Assembly: GCA_016717855.1 (NCBI GenBank) | Contig: JADKEV010000029.1 | Span: 1-64,000 of the forward strand | Reading direction: 5' to 3' | From: Betaproteobacteria bacterium | Lineage (GTDB): Bacteria > Pseudomonadota > Gammaproteobacteria > Burkholderiales > Casimicrobiaceae | DNA: 64,000 nucleotides | In this document: positions 7,872 through 16,836 of the stretch, piece after piece | How the letters are laid out: each line of letters starts with the position of its first letter | How positions within the stretch are numbered: the first letter of the stretch is position 1 | The notes under the pieces: generated by a model | The model's input: the letters and a program-made list of their open reading frames with translations, nothing else | What the model was told of the DNA's origin: nothing | Database searches by the model: none | Position numbers and translations under genes: made by a program

Positions 7872-8864
7872 TCAGATTTTGAAACTCTCCTGCGTGCCGG
7901 GATGGAACAGCTCGTCGACGGCAACGAGGCGCGACGACACGCCCTGCGCGTGATGATGCTTGACGAATTGCTCCAGCACATGCCGGTTCGCCGGCAGGCC
8001 ATAGGGCCAGAAATCCTCGCCCATGAACGAGTGCGCGCGGCGCAACTGCTCTTCGACGAACGGCAGCGTCACCTTGGTCGCCGACGTGTCGGCCAGCTTC
8101 TCTAGCGCCAGCCGCTTCGAGCGCTCGAACGCCTTCAGCAGCGCCATCGGCAGCCACGGATGCTGCTCGGCAATCGAGCGCCGGAGACCGACGATGTGCA
8201 TGATCGGAAAAATCCGCGTCCGCTCGTAGTACTCCATCGCGGCGCGGGTCGGGTCCTCGAACACCCAGCCCAGCGCCTTGTTCGACGGCACGAACGACGT
8301 CGGCGCGCGCGGCCCGATGAAGGCGTCGATCTCGCCCGCCTGCAGCATCGCGTTCAGGGTCTGGTCCGGGCCGATGTCCTCGACGACGACGCCCGGCGGC
8401 AGCGCAATTTCCACTTTTTCCTTGCGGCCCGGCTCCTCGAGCCCGCCCCGCACCCAGCGAATGTCGGACGGTTTCACGCCGTAATCCTCTTCCAGCAGCG
8501 CGCGCGCCCAGACGTTCGCCGTCAGTTGCCACTCGGGCGTGCCGACGCGCCGGCCCTTCAGGTCCTGCGGCGTATTGATGCCGCGATCGGTGCGCACGAT
8601 GATCGAGGTGTGGCGAAAGGCGCGCGAGACGAACGCCGGGATGCCGACATATGGACAGTCGCCGCGCGCGGTGCGCAGGACGAAGCTGGAGAGCGAGAGT
8701 TCGCAGACGTCGAACGCCTCGTGCCGCATCGCCCGGAAGAAGATTTCCTCCGGCGAGAGCGTCATCACCACCGGATCGACGCCTTCGATCTGCACCGCGC
8801 CGTCGATCAGCGGCCGGTTGCGGTCGTAGTCGCCGATGGCGACGGAGAGTTGCAGCTTGCTCAT
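7872..8864 (-). CDS. 4,5-dihydroxyphthalate decarboxylase-like protein
   Basis: A 330-residue protein of the 4,5-dihydroxyphthalate decarboxylase / NMT1-like family, which uses a periplasmic-binding-protein-type fold in the cytosol. There is no signal peptide. It begins LQLSVAIGDYDRNRPLIDG and shows family elements FFRAMRHEAFDVCELSLSS, YVGIPAFVSRAFRHTSIIV, DLKGRRVGTPEWQLTANVW and FPIMHIVGLRR. Members decarboxylate dihydroxyphthalate in phthalate breakdown, though many homologues have unknown substrates. The start ATG overlaps the stop of the upstream ThDP-enzyme gene (ATGA), which suggests translational coupling and joint function. No phthalate dioxygenase genes are near, so the exact substrate stays open. 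Confidence 0.85.
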   Translation of the reverse strand: MSKLQLSVAIGDYDRNRPLIDGAVQIEGVDPVVMTLSPEEIFFRAMRHEAFDVCELSLSSFVLRTARGDCPYVGIPAFVSRAFRHTSIIVRTDRGINTPQDLKGRRVGTPEWQLTANVWARALLEEDYGVKPSDIRWVRGGLEEPGRKEKVEIALPPGVVVEDIGPDQTLNAMLQAGEIDAFIGPRAPTSFVPSNKALGWVFEDPTRAAMEYYERTRIFPIMHIVGLRRSIAEQHPWLPMALLKAFERSKRLALEKLADTSATKVTLPFVEEQLRRAHSFMGEDFWPYGLPANRHVLEQFVKHHHAQGVSSRLVAVDELFHPGTQESFKI

Positions 8865-10693
8865 GACTTGTTGCTCTCGTGGTTGAGCGCGGCGACCATG
8901 GCCGGCGTGTAGCCGGGTTCGGTGATCACGTCGACGACGGCGACGCCGCCGGCATCCACGTGCGCGACCGCCGCGCGGAAAGCGGCGACCAGCTCGTCGG
9001 CGCTCTTGACCGCGCCGATGCCCAGCGCGCCCTGCGCACGCGCGATACCGGCGATGTCGACCGCGGGATCGTCGATCCGCTGCCCGATCCACTTGTTCTC
9101 GACCGGCCGGCCGCGCATCCGCGCGACGCGTTCCTGGTGCACTTCGTCGTTGAAGAACGACTGGTTGTTGGCGACGATCACCAGCAGCGGTATCCGGTAG
9201 TGGACCGCGGTCCAGATTGCTGTGGCGCCCATCAGGAAGTCGCCGTCGCCGCCGATGCAGACAGGCAGGCGTCCGCTGCCCTTCAACGCGAGAGCCGCGC
9301 CGACCGAAATGCCGGGACCGCCGCCGACGCCACCGCCGCCGTCGGAGCCGAGGAAGTCGAGCGGATGGCGGAAGTCCCAGAGCTTCCCGTCCCACCCCAG
9401 CGGCAGGTGGACGAACGAAATGTCGCGCGTCCCGACGACAGCATGGAGCCCGGCGGCGAGGTGCGCCATCGATATCGGCCCGCGCACGAGCGGCGGCCGC
9501 GCGGGCGCCGGTTTCGTCGAATACACCTGGGTGTCGGCGTCGAGCGAGGGTCCGGCCAGCGCGTCGGCCAACGCCGGCACGACCTGGTCGGGATCCGCCG
9601 CCAGCAGCAGATCGACCGCCGGCAATCCCTGGTGGTCCATGCTCCAACCGTTGTGCAGCGTGTGGTCCTGCGAAATCTGGATGATGGTCGCGCCGGGATC
9701 GCCGGTGCCGAACGCCGCCTGCAGCGTGCCGGCCAGGTCGACCCAGTCGAGGCTGACGATGACGTCCGCTTTCGCGATCGCATCGCGCGCCTCGGGGACC
9801 GCGTAGATGCCGGGCGCGCCGACATGCAGCGGGTGATCGGTCGGGAATCCGGCGCCCACCTTGAGGTCGGTGACCACGCGCGCCCCCAACGTCTCGGCCA
9901 GGCGGATCCGCGCTGCCCACGCTGCGGTGCCGCGCGAGACGCGGCCGACCAGCAGCAACGGCCGTTCGGCGCGCGCCAGGATGCCGGCGACTTCGGCGAT
10001 CTGCGCGGCCGACGCGGACGCGGCGACGGCCGGCATGGTGCGGCGCGGGTCGCAGGGCGGCAGCGGCGCCGGCAGCGGCGCTTCCTGCAGGCCGACGTCG
10101 AGATTGATGTAGACCGGCCCTTTCGGCGCGGTCTGCGCGAGCCAGCCCGCGCGCAGGATCGCTTCGCGCGCGGCAGCCGGCGAGGCCGGCTGGTCGTCCC
10201 ATTTGGTGTAGTCGCGCACCAGCGCGCCCTGGTCGCGCGCGGTGTGGATCCACTCGATCCACGGCCGCCGCTGCGACGCGTCGAGCGGTCCGGTGGCGCC
10301 GATCAGGAGCAGTGGCATACGGTCGCACCACGCGTTGAACACCGCCATCGTCGCGTGCATCAGCCCGACATTCGAGTGCGCGGCGGCGGCCATCGCGCGT
10401 CCCGTCACCTTGGCGTAGCCGTGGGCGATGGCGACCGCGTGTTCTTCGTGCAGGCACAGCAGCAGTTGCGGCCGGACGTTGCCCAGGTAATTGACCAGGC
10501 TGTCGTGCAGCCCGCGGAAGCTCGCGCCGGGATTAAGCGCGATGTACGGGATGTCCAGTGCGCGCAGCGCGTCGGCGACCGCATCGCTGCCGAACAGCGC
10601 AGTCGCGGCGGCCGCGACCGGTCTCTCGATCGGCGGGTCGGCCGGCTCGCCGGCGCCGGAGTGGGGGTCAGCGGTCTTGTGCGAATCGTTCAT
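8861..10693 (-). CDS. ThDP-dependent enzyme, decarboxylase/synthase type
   Basis: A 610-residue thiamine-diphosphate enzyme with the three-domain order of the acetolactate synthase / benzoylformate decarboxylase group. The N-terminal PYR domain has the activating Glu in LCLHEEHAVAIAHGYAKVTG. The middle domain spans about 230-390. The C-terminal PP domain has the metal/ThDP motif GGDGDFLMGATAIW ending in VIVANNQSF. A glycine run (SDGGGGVGGGPG) precedes the PP motif. The reaction is decarboxylation of, or carboligation with, a 2-oxo acid, substrate unknown. The start at ATG 10693 is where homology-like sequence begins; the longer open frame upstream is not convincing. First gene of the minus-strand operon; its stop overlaps the next start. 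Confidence 0.88.
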   Translation of the reverse strand: MNDSHKTADPHSGAGEPADPPIERPVAAAATALFGSDAVADALRALDIPYIALNPGASFRGLHDSLVNYLGNVRPQLLLCLHEEHAVAIAHGYAKVTGRAMAAAAHSNVGLMHATMAVFNAWCDRMPLLLIGATGPLDASQRRPWIEWIHTARDQGALVRDYTKWDDQPASPAAAREAILRAGWLAQTAPKGPVYINLDVGLQEAPLPAPLPPCDPRRTMPAVAASASAAQIAEVAGILARAERPLLLVGRVSRGTAAWAARIRLAETLGARVVTDLKVGAGFPTDHPLHVGAPGIYAVPEARDAIAKADVIVSLDWVDLAGTLQAAFGTGDPGATIIQISQDHTLHNGWSMDHQGLPAVDLLLAADPDQVVPALADALAGPSLDADTQVYSTKPAPARPPLVRGPISMAHLAAGLHAVVGTRDISFVHLPLGWDGKLWDFRHPLDFLGSDGGGGVGGGPGISVGAALALKGSGRLPVCIGGDGDFLMGATAIWTAVHYRIPLLVIVANNQSFFNDEVHQERVARMRGRPVENKWIGQRIDDPAVDIAGIARAQGALGIGAVKSADELVAAFRAAVAHVDAGGVAVVDVITEPGYTPAMVAALNHESNKS

Positions 10694-10954
10694 TCGGCAG
10701 GTGTTCCGTGAAATTGTGGCTGACAGGGCAGGAGCGAAGCGGGTCTCGTTCAATCCACAGGGGCGTCGGGCTTGCGCCGGAGTCCGGACGATACCACCAG
10801 TAAGACTGGTGCCCCGATGCTGACACGGCTCAAGAGTGAAAGCAAAGACCGTCTTCCGTGGTCTGTCCAAACGAAATCATCTGGCAGCGGCGAGGCCAAC
10901 CAGGCAGGGGCGGGGGCGCCGCGCAGGAATCCCGCAGACCGGCGACAATGCGGG

Positions 10955-11947
10955 ATGGACAATCAATCACCCCCGCCTTATGCCGCGCTCACGCCCGACT
11001 GCGTGCTCGACGCGCTGGACAGCGTGGGACTGCCGTGCGACGGCCGGCTGCTGGCGCTCAACAGCTACGAAAACCGCGTCTACCAGGTCTATCGGGAGGA
11101 CGCGCCGCCGCTGGTCGCCAAGTTCTACCGGCCAGGCCGCTGGAGCGACGAGGCGATCCGGGAGGAGCACGCGTTCGTCGCGGTGCTGGCCGAGCGCGAG
11201 ATTCCGGTGGTCCCGGCGCTGCGCTGTGGAGACGGCGACAGCCTGCACGAATTCGGCGGCTACCGGTTCGCCGTGTATCCCCGCTGTCCCGGCCGTGCCC
11301 CGGAACTCGAAGATCCGGAGAGCCTGCGCTGGATCGGCCGCTTCATCGGGCGCATCCACGCGGTCGGCGCCATCGCGCCGTTCGCCGCCCGGCCGCGGCT
11401 CGACGTGGCCACGTTCGGCGAGGAGCCGCGCGACTATCTGCTGGCCAACGGCTTCATTCCGCCCGACCTGGCCGATGCGTACGGCGCGGTGATCGCGATG
11501 GCGCTGGCCGGCGCGCGCCAGGCATTCGCGCGCGCGGGCGGCGTGGCGACGCTGCGGCTGCATGGCGACTGCCACGCCGGCAACGTGCTGTGGGATGCCG
11601 AGGGTCCGCATTTCGTCGATTTCGACGACAGCCGCATGGGGCCGGCGGTGCAGGACCTGTGGATGCTGCTGTCCGGCGAGCGCGCCGCGATGCAGATCCA
11701 GCTGGGCCACGTGCTGGCCGGCTATGAGGACTTCCACGAGTTCGACGACCGCGAGCTGCACCTGCTCGAAGCGCTGCGCACGCTGCGGCTGATCCACTAT
11801 TCGGCGTGGCTGGCCCGGCGCTGGAACGACCCGGCCTTTCCGGCGGCGTTTCCGTGGTTCAACACGCAGCGCTACTGGCAGGACCGGATTCTCGAGTTGA
11901 AGGAACAGGTCGCGCTGATGGACGAGCCGCCGCTCGTTCCGGCGTAA
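10955..11947 (+). CDS. srkA: Stress response kinase SrkA
   Basis: A 330-residue protein kinase-like enzyme of the SrkA (YihE/RdoA) family, close to the usual 328 residues. It begins LTPDCVLDALDSVGLPCDGR and has LLALNSYENRVYQVYREDA followed by LVAKFYRPGRW, the ATP-site Lys region. The catalytic loop is LRLHGDCHAGNVLW (Asp and Asn near 208-213), and the metal Asp is in FVDFDDSRMGPAVQDLW. In E. coli this Ser/Thr kinase counters envelope and redox stress and cell death. Start at ATG 10955. It lies divergent from the ThDP operon with 261 bases between, which hold the promoters of both but no gene, and is followed by secreted msrB, another repair gene. Confidence 0.92.
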   Translation: MDNQSPPPYAALTPDCVLDALDSVGLPCDGRLLALNSYENRVYQVYREDAPPLVAKFYRPGRWSDEAIREEHAFVAVLAEREIPVVPALRCGDGDSLHEFGGYRFAVYPRCPGRAPELEDPESLRWIGRFIGRIHAVGAIAPFAARPRLDVATFGEEPRDYLLANGFIPPDLADAYGAVIAMALAGARQAFARAGGVATLRLHGDCHAGNVLWDAEGPHFVDFDDSRMGPAVQDLWMLLSGERAAMQIQLGHVLAGYEDFHEFDDRELHLLEALRTLRLIHYSAWLARRWNDPAFPAAFPWFNTQRYWQDRILELKEQVALMDEPPLVPA

Positions 11948-12000
11948 GATCCACGCCCTCCCGCGCGACCAAACCAGGAACCGGACAATCGGGACAATCG

Positions 12001-12026
12001 GCGGGGCGCCACGGTCGGCGCCCCGC
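12001..12026. terminator. GC-rich hairpin between srkA and msrB
   Basis: A perfect ten-pair inverted repeat (GCGGGGCGCC and GGCGCCCCGC) with a six-base loop, 17 bases before the msrB start and just behind srkA. It has no T-run, so it is a weak terminator candidate; it could instead shape the msrB leader. Two near-direct copies of GGACAATCGG precede it. Confidence 0.4.
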
Positions 12027-12043
12027 GCATCGAGGAGAACGCA

Positions 12044-12604
12044 ATGCTGCGACGCAATTTTCTGAATGCGCTGGCCGCACTGCCGCTGGCCCTGGTCGGC
12101 GGGCGTGGCGCGCAGGCGCAGGCCGGCAGGGGCCAGGTTCCCGACGTGGCGGCGCTGCAGGCCGACTGGAAGTCGCTGCTCGCCCCCAACGCCGACGTGG
12201 CGAAGAGCGCCGAGCCGCTGACGCTGACCAACGCCGAATGGAAGAAGCGGCTGAGCGCGGACGCCTACGACGTGCTGCGCCACGAGGGCACGGAACCGCC
12301 GGGCACGAGCCCGCTGAATCGCGAAAAGCGCCCCGGCGTGTTCGTGTGCGCCGGCTGCGCGCTGCCGCTGTTCACCTCGGCGATGAAGTACGAGAGCGGG
12401 ACCGGCTGGCCGAGCTTTTTCACCACGATACCGGGTGCGCTGGCGACCAAGACCGACTACAAGCTGATACTGCCGCGCACCGAGTATCACTGCGTGCGCT
12501 GCGGCGGGCATCATGGCCACCTGTTCGACGACGGCCCGCCGCCGACCCGCCAGCGCTACTGCAACAACGGCGTCGCGCTGCGCTTCATTCCCCGGACGGC
12601 GTAA
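12044..12604 (+). CDS. msrB: Secreted methionine-R-sulfoxide reductase MsrB
   Basis: A 186-residue MsrB with an export signal. The N-terminus MLRRNFLNALAALPLALVGG has an RRxFL motif like a Tat signal, with cleavage near AQA at about 25. The domain shows both zinc-binding CxxC pairs (CAGC near 103-106 and CVRCGG near 150), GTGWPSFF, HHGHLFDDGPPPTRQRYC, and the catalytic Cys in RYCNNGVALRF. It reduces methionine-R-sulfoxide in exported proteins, here presumably in the periplasm. The start follows GAGGAGAACGC. It lies just downstream of srkA. The window's other Msr gene (msrA at 39 kb) is frameshifted, so MsrB may be the only working one here. Confidence 0.93.
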   Translation: MLRRNFLNALAALPLALVGGRGAQAQAGRGQVPDVAALQADWKSLLAPNADVAKSAEPLTLTNAEWKKRLSADAYDVLRHEGTEPPGTSPLNREKRPGVFVCAGCALPLFTSAMKYESGTGWPSFFTTIPGALATKTDYKLILPRTEYHCVRCGGHHGHLFDDGPPPTRQRYCNNGVALRFIPRTA

Positions 12605-12733
12605 GGATTCGCAAGTGTCCCGGCGTGCGGCGCGCCAGCGCCGCCGCCCTTCGCTCCGCTGACGGCCCGACCGGGCCACGATAGCGTTCCCGTACAATCG
12701 CCGCCTTGCGGACAGCGGGTCAGGGGCAGGGCG

Positions 12734-13924
12734 GTGGAATTCGACGTGATCGTCATCGGCGCGGGCGCGGCAGGGATGATGTGCGCGGCGCAGGCGGGGC
12801 AGCGCGGCCGCCGCGTTCTGCTGATCGATCACGCGCACGCGCTGGGCGAGAAGATCCGCATCTCCGGCGGCGGGCGCTGCAACTTCACCAACGCGCATTG
12901 CACTCCGGCCAACTTTCTCTCGAACAACCCCGACTTCTGCCGCTCCGCGCTCGCCCGCTACACGCCGCGACACTTCGTGGCGCTGGTCGAGAGCCACGGC
13001 ATTGCCTGGCACGAGAAGAAGCTGGGACAGTTGTTCTGCGACGGACCCTCGCAGCAGATCATCGCCATGCTCAAGAGCGAGTGCGACCGCGGCCGGGTCG
13101 AGTGGCGGATGCCTTGCCGGGTCGAAGCGGTCACCCGCGACGCGGGCGCCACCGGTGACGGCAAGCGGCGCTTCACCGTCGGCACCGACTTGGGCGAGTT
13201 CGGCGCGCACTCGCTGGTGATCGCCACCGGTGGCCTGTCGGTGCCGAAGATAGGCGCGACGCCGTTCGGCTATCGGATCGCCGAGCAGTTCGGCCTGCCC
13301 GTCGTGGCGCCGCGGCCGGGACTGGTGCCACTCTCCTTCAACCCGGAAACGCTGGCGCAGTTCGGCGACCTCTCCGGGGTGTCCATCGATGCCGAAGTCT
13401 CGTGCAACGGCGGGCGCTTTCGCGAGCACCTGCTGTTCACCCATCGCGGCCTGTCCGGTCCGACGATCCTGCAGATTTCCTCATATTGGCGCGGCGGCGA
13501 CTGGCTGGACATCGACCTGCTGCCGGGGCGCGACGCCGAAGCCTGGCTCGCCGCGGCGAAAGGCGCGCGAGTGCTGCCGGCGACGCTGCTGGCGGAAGTA
13601 CTGCCGCGGCGGCTGGCGCAGCGCTGGTGCGATGTCCACGGCCTGCTGCGGCCGCTGGACCAGTTGTCGGCCAGGGCGCTGCGCGAGATCGCGCAGGGGC
13701 TCACGCGCTGGCGCGTGCAACCGTCGGGGACGCTGGGCTACAACAAGGCTGAAGTCACGCTGGGCGGTGTCGATACGGCGGCGTTGTCGTCGAAGTCGAT
13801 GGCGGCCGTCGCGGTTCCCGGCCTCTACTTCATCGGCGAGGTCGTCGACGTGACGGGACACCTGGGAGGCTTCAACTTCCAGTGGGCGTGGGCCAGCGGT
13901 CATGCGGCGGGGCAGGCGGCCTGA
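12734..13924 (+). CDS. YhiN/HI0933-type flavoprotein
   Basis: A 396-residue FAD-dependent oxidoreductase of the HI0933/YhiN (BaiN-like) family. The dinucleotide-binding motif is VIVIGAGAAGMMCAAQAGQR at residues 5-24, followed by the family hallmark KIRISGGGRCNFTN at about 50-63. LVIATGGLSVPKIGATPFGY follows, and the C-terminal FAD contact is GEVVDVTGHLGGFNFQWAW. The physiological substrate of most members is unknown; some reduce bile-acid derivatives, others have been tied to uracil modification. Start at GTG 12734, the codon at which the Rossmann fold begins. A TACAAT sequence about 40 bases upstream may be the minus-10 box. It stands alone between msrB and the diguanylate cyclase. Confidence 0.9.
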   Translation: MEFDVIVIGAGAAGMMCAAQAGQRGRRVLLIDHAHALGEKIRISGGGRCNFTNAHCTPANFLSNNPDFCRSALARYTPRHFVALVESHGIAWHEKKLGQLFCDGPSQQIIAMLKSECDRGRVEWRMPCRVEAVTRDAGATGDGKRRFTVGTDLGEFGAHSLVIATGGLSVPKIGATPFGYRIAEQFGLPVVAPRPGLVPLSFNPETLAQFGDLSGVSIDAEVSCNGGRFREHLLFTHRGLSGPTILQISSYWRGGDWLDIDLLPGRDAEAWLAAAKGARVLPATLLAEVLPRRLAQRWCDVHGLLRPLDQLSARALREIAQGLTRWRVQPSGTLGYNKAEVTLGGVDTAALSSKSMAAVAVPGLYFIGEVVDVTGHLGGFNFQWAWASGHAAGQAA

Positions 13925-14004
13925 GCAGCCGTTCGGCGGCCGGCCGTGTCCGTGTTCCAACCGGTGTACTACACTGAAAGCTTGCTAGCGGTTGAGGGAC
14001 TGCG

Positions 14005-16053
14005 ATGCACATCCGGGTCAAGAACTCTGTCGATCAGCGCGGGCTGCTGCGGGTTGTCTGGCCCTTTGCCGCGCTCACCTGCTGCCTGGTGCTGCTGGCG
14101 GCGTTCAGCATGGAACTGCTCTCCGCAACACGCGCGTACGTGGGCGGCGAAGGCTTGTGGTCGAAAGGCCAGAAGCAGGCGGCGTATGCGTTGCAGCGGT
14201 ATGCCGACTCGCGCGCGCCCGCCGACTTCGACAATTACCTGGCGTCGATCGCGATCCCGCTGGGCGACCGCAAGGCGCGGCTGGAACTCGAAAAGGCCGA
14301 GCCCGACCTGGGCGTGGTGCGCGCCGGGTTCCTGGAGGGCCGCAACGAGGTCGACGACATACCGGGGATGATCCGGCTGTACCGCTGGTTCCGAAACGTC
14401 AGTTTCATGGCCAGGGCGATCGCTATCTGGACGGAGGCGGACGTGCTGATCGTCGAACTGACCGGGATCGCCGGACAACTGCACCAGGAAATCTCCGCGC
14501 CCACGCCCGATCCGGCGCGCATCACCGTCCTGCTCGCTGGTGTGGATCGGCTGAACCGCCAACTCACCCCGCTCGAGGACGACTTCTCGCGGACCCTGGG
14601 CGAGGCTTCGCGTTTGACGCGCGACTTGTTGGTCCTCGTCGTCGCGCTGGCCTCCGCGCTGCTGCTGGCGATCGCCGTGCTGCTGACGCGGCGCCTGCTG
14701 CGGCAGAACGCTGAGTCCGCGCAAGCGCTCGCCGACAGCGAAGAGCGCTATGCGCTGGCGCAGAAGGGTAGCCATGACGGCCTTTGGGACTGGGACGTCG
14801 CCGCCAACGAGGTCTACTACTCGCCGCGATTCTCGCAGATGCTCGGCTATGCCCAGGGCGAAATCGAAATCGGCCCGGAGGCTTACGTGGCGCTGGTGCA
14901 TCCGGACGACGTCGGTTCCGCATTGCATGCGCTCGAGCAGCACCGGCAGAAGGGGGCGCCCTACGACATCGACTACCGCTTGCGGACCAGGAGCGGCGGG
15001 TACCGCTGGTTTCGCGCGCGTGGGGAATCGGTGCGCGGAGCGGACGGCTTGCCCACGCGAATGGCCGGTTCGATCACCGACATCACCGAGCGCAAGCAGG
15101 CCGAGGAGGCGTTGCGCCAGGGCGAGGCGCAACTGCGCAACATCCTGCAGGCGGTGCCGTTTCCGATTCTCATCACCCGCTCGGCCGGCAACGCCATCGT
15201 CTACGCCAACGACTATGCGCTGCGGCAGTTCAAGCTGCCGCGCGGCGAAGACCCGCGCGCGCAATCGCTGAAGGACTTTGTCGCGGCCAGGGATCAGGAT
15301 TCCGTTCTGGGTTCGCTGGGCCGCGAGGGCACGATCAGGATGCACGAAGTCCGGATGCGCGACAGCGCGGGCCAGCCATTCTGGGCGCTGGTATCGGCGC
15401 AGTCGGTCACCTACCAGGGCGAGGAGTGCGTGCTTATCGGTCTGTACGACATCACAGAACGGAAGCGGCGCGACGACGACATCCGCCGGATCGCCTTTCG
15501 CGACACGCTCACGCGGTTGCCCAACCGCGCTTCGTTCGACCGGAACCTCGCCCGTGCCCTGATGCGGGCCGCGGTGTCGGGCAAGCGCATGGCCCTGCTT
15601 TTCGTGGACCTCGATCAATTCAAGTACATCAACGACACCTACGGACACAAGGGGGGCGACCGCCTGCTCCAGGCGATTGCAATCCGGCTGGCCAACAGCG
15701 TGCGCAAGACCGATTTCGTCGCCCGCCTGGGGGGCGACGAGTTTGTCGTGCTGCTCCCGGAATTCGACGACCTGGAGGCGGTCGCCGGATTGGCCCGGAA
15801 GCTGCTCGGCCGGATATCGAAGCCGCTGCTGATCGAAGGCCAGCCCTGCCGGGTGACGGCCAGCATCGGGATCAGTTGCCTTCCCGACGACGGCGCCGAC
15901 GCGAACACGCTGCTCAAGCACGCCGACGTCGCGATGTACCGGGCCAAGGCGGAAGGCAAGAACCGGTTCCACTTCCATTCCGTTCGTGGACAGTTCGACG
16001 CGCCGCCGGATCAACCCGGTGGTTCGCCAGCAGGCAGGCGCGAAGTGACATAG
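14005..16053 (+). CDS. Membrane PAS-PAS-GGDEF diguanylate cyclase
   Basis: A 682-residue inner-membrane sensor. Helix one is at about 14-36 and helix two at 211-233, enclosing a periplasmic sensing region of roughly 175 residues. Two PAS domains follow (about 247-365 and 370-485), each closing with a PAC motif (SITDITERKQAEEAL and GLYDITERKRRDDDI). The GGDEF domain covers about 500-660, with LFVDLDQFKYINDTYGHKGG and the intact active site RLGGDEFVVLL. An inhibitory-site RxxD (RKTD) stands exactly five residues ahead of GGDEF, so product feedback by c-di-GMP is likely. It converts two GTP into c-di-GMP; no EAL domain is attached. The ligand is unknown. Start ATG 14005; single-gene unit. Confidence 0.92.
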   Translation: MHIRVKNSVDQRGLLRVVWPFAALTCCLVLLAAFSMELLSATRAYVGGEGLWSKGQKQAAYALQRYADSRAPADFDNYLASIAIPLGDRKARLELEKAEPDLGVVRAGFLEGRNEVDDIPGMIRLYRWFRNVSFMARAIAIWTEADVLIVELTGIAGQLHQEISAPTPDPARITVLLAGVDRLNRQLTPLEDDFSRTLGEASRLTRDLLVLVVALASALLLAIAVLLTRRLLRQNAESAQALADSEERYALAQKGSHDGLWDWDVAANEVYYSPRFSQMLGYAQGEIEIGPEAYVALVHPDDVGSALHALEQHRQKGAPYDIDYRLRTRSGGYRWFRARGESVRGADGLPTRMAGSITDITERKQAEEALRQGEAQLRNILQAVPFPILITRSAGNAIVYANDYALRQFKLPRGEDPRAQSLKDFVAARDQDSVLGSLGREGTIRMHEVRMRDSAGQPFWALVSAQSVTYQGEECVLIGLYDITERKRRDDDIRRIAFRDTLTRLPNRASFDRNLARALMRAAVSGKRMALLFVDLDQFKYINDTYGHKGGDRLLQAIAIRLANSVRKTDFVARLGGDEFVVLLPEFDDLEAVAGLARKLLGRISKPLLIEGQPCRVTASIGISCLPDDGADANTLLKHADVAMYRAKAEGKNRFHFHSVRGQFDAPPDQPGGSPAGRREVT

Positions 16054-16167
16054 GCGTTTCCGGCGCGACTGCACCCGGCGCGCCACCGCGCGCATGCCAA
16101 TGGCGGTTCCGCGTCCGTATCCGCGAGCGGGCGCTACAATATCGGTCGACCTTCAATGGAGGCACCC

Positions 16168-16785
16168 ATGATCGATCTCTACACCGCCAACACATCAAAC
16201 GGCCAGCGTGCAGCCATCATTCTCGAGGAGTGCGCGCTAACCTACCGTCTGCACAAGCTCGACGTGATGAAGGGCGAGCAGCGCCAGCCGGAGTTCCTGG
16301 CGATCAATCCGGTGGGCGCGATTCCCTTCATTGTCGATTCCGACGGCCCCGGGGGAATGCCGATCACACTCGCGCAGTCCTGCGCGATCATCCTCTATGC
16401 ATCCGAGAAAACCGGCAAGTTCATGCCCCGCAACTTTGCGGGCCGGGCGCTGGCCTGGCAATGGCTGATGCAGGCCGCCACCGACGTCGCGCCGGCGTCT
16501 TCCAACGTCTTCTACAACATGGTGCTCATGCCCGAGAAGTCGGAAGCCAACGGCAAGTTCTTCCTCGATCGCGTGGTCCGCTATTTCGGCGACTGCGACC
16601 GGCAGCTGGCCAGCCACGACTATCTCGCCGGCGAACTGTCGGTGGCGGACTTCGCGCTCTATCCGGTCTATGCGGTGCGCAAGAAGATCCTCGACGAAGC
16701 CGCGGCGCTGCCCAACCTCGCGCGCTGGGGCGCGCAGATGGCGGCCCGGCCCGGCGTCCAGAAAGCCCTGCAGGCGCTCGCATGA
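16168..16785 (+). CDS. Glutathione S-transferase, YfcG/YghU-like
   Basis: A 205-residue cytosolic GST. The N-terminal thioredoxin-like domain has YTANTSNGQRAAIILEECAL, where the Asn/Ser loop replaces a catalytic Cys, then INPVGAIPFIVDSDG with the cis-Pro and AQSCAIILYASEK with the glutathione-binding Gln-Ser. The helical domain follows with DYLAGELSVADFALYPVY, the N-capping motif. These nu-class-like enzymes act as glutathione transferases or disulfide reductases. ATG at 16168 is chosen over 16156 because AATGGAGG lies five bases before it. TACAAT at 16135-16140 is a possible minus-10 box. A strong terminator follows directly. Confidence 0.9.
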   Translation: MIDLYTANTSNGQRAAIILEECALTYRLHKLDVMKGEQRQPEFLAINPVGAIPFIVDSDGPGGMPITLAQSCAIILYASEKTGKFMPRNFAGRALAWQWLMQAATDVAPASSNVFYNMVLMPEKSEANGKFFLDRVVRYFGDCDRQLASHDYLAGELSVADFALYPVYAVRKKILDEAAALPNLARWGAQMAARPGVQKALQALA

Positions 16786-16815
16786 AAAAAGGGACGGGCC
16801 TGGGCCCGTCCCTTC
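16786..16815. terminator. Bidirectional intrinsic terminator
   Basis: A perfect 12-pair stem (16789-16800 with 16803-16814), preceded by an A-run and ended by TT, between the converging GST gene and the peptide-binding-protein gene. It can serve both strands. Confidence 0.85.
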
Positions 16816-16836
16816 CTGTCTCAGCTCAGCGGCGGC

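Noticed and set aside
4992..8864. Frame-shifted minus-strand open frame of 1017 codons covering tspO and the ALDH region
   Set aside because: Only its last 164 codons (TspO) are real; the rest is another frame of the aminotransferase and ALDH genes.
10967..16095. Long minus-strand open frames (825 and 708 codons) opposite srkA, msrB, the flavoprotein and the diguanylate cyclase
   Set aside because: All are antisense to well-supported genes and have the Arg/Ala/His-rich composition of shadow frames.
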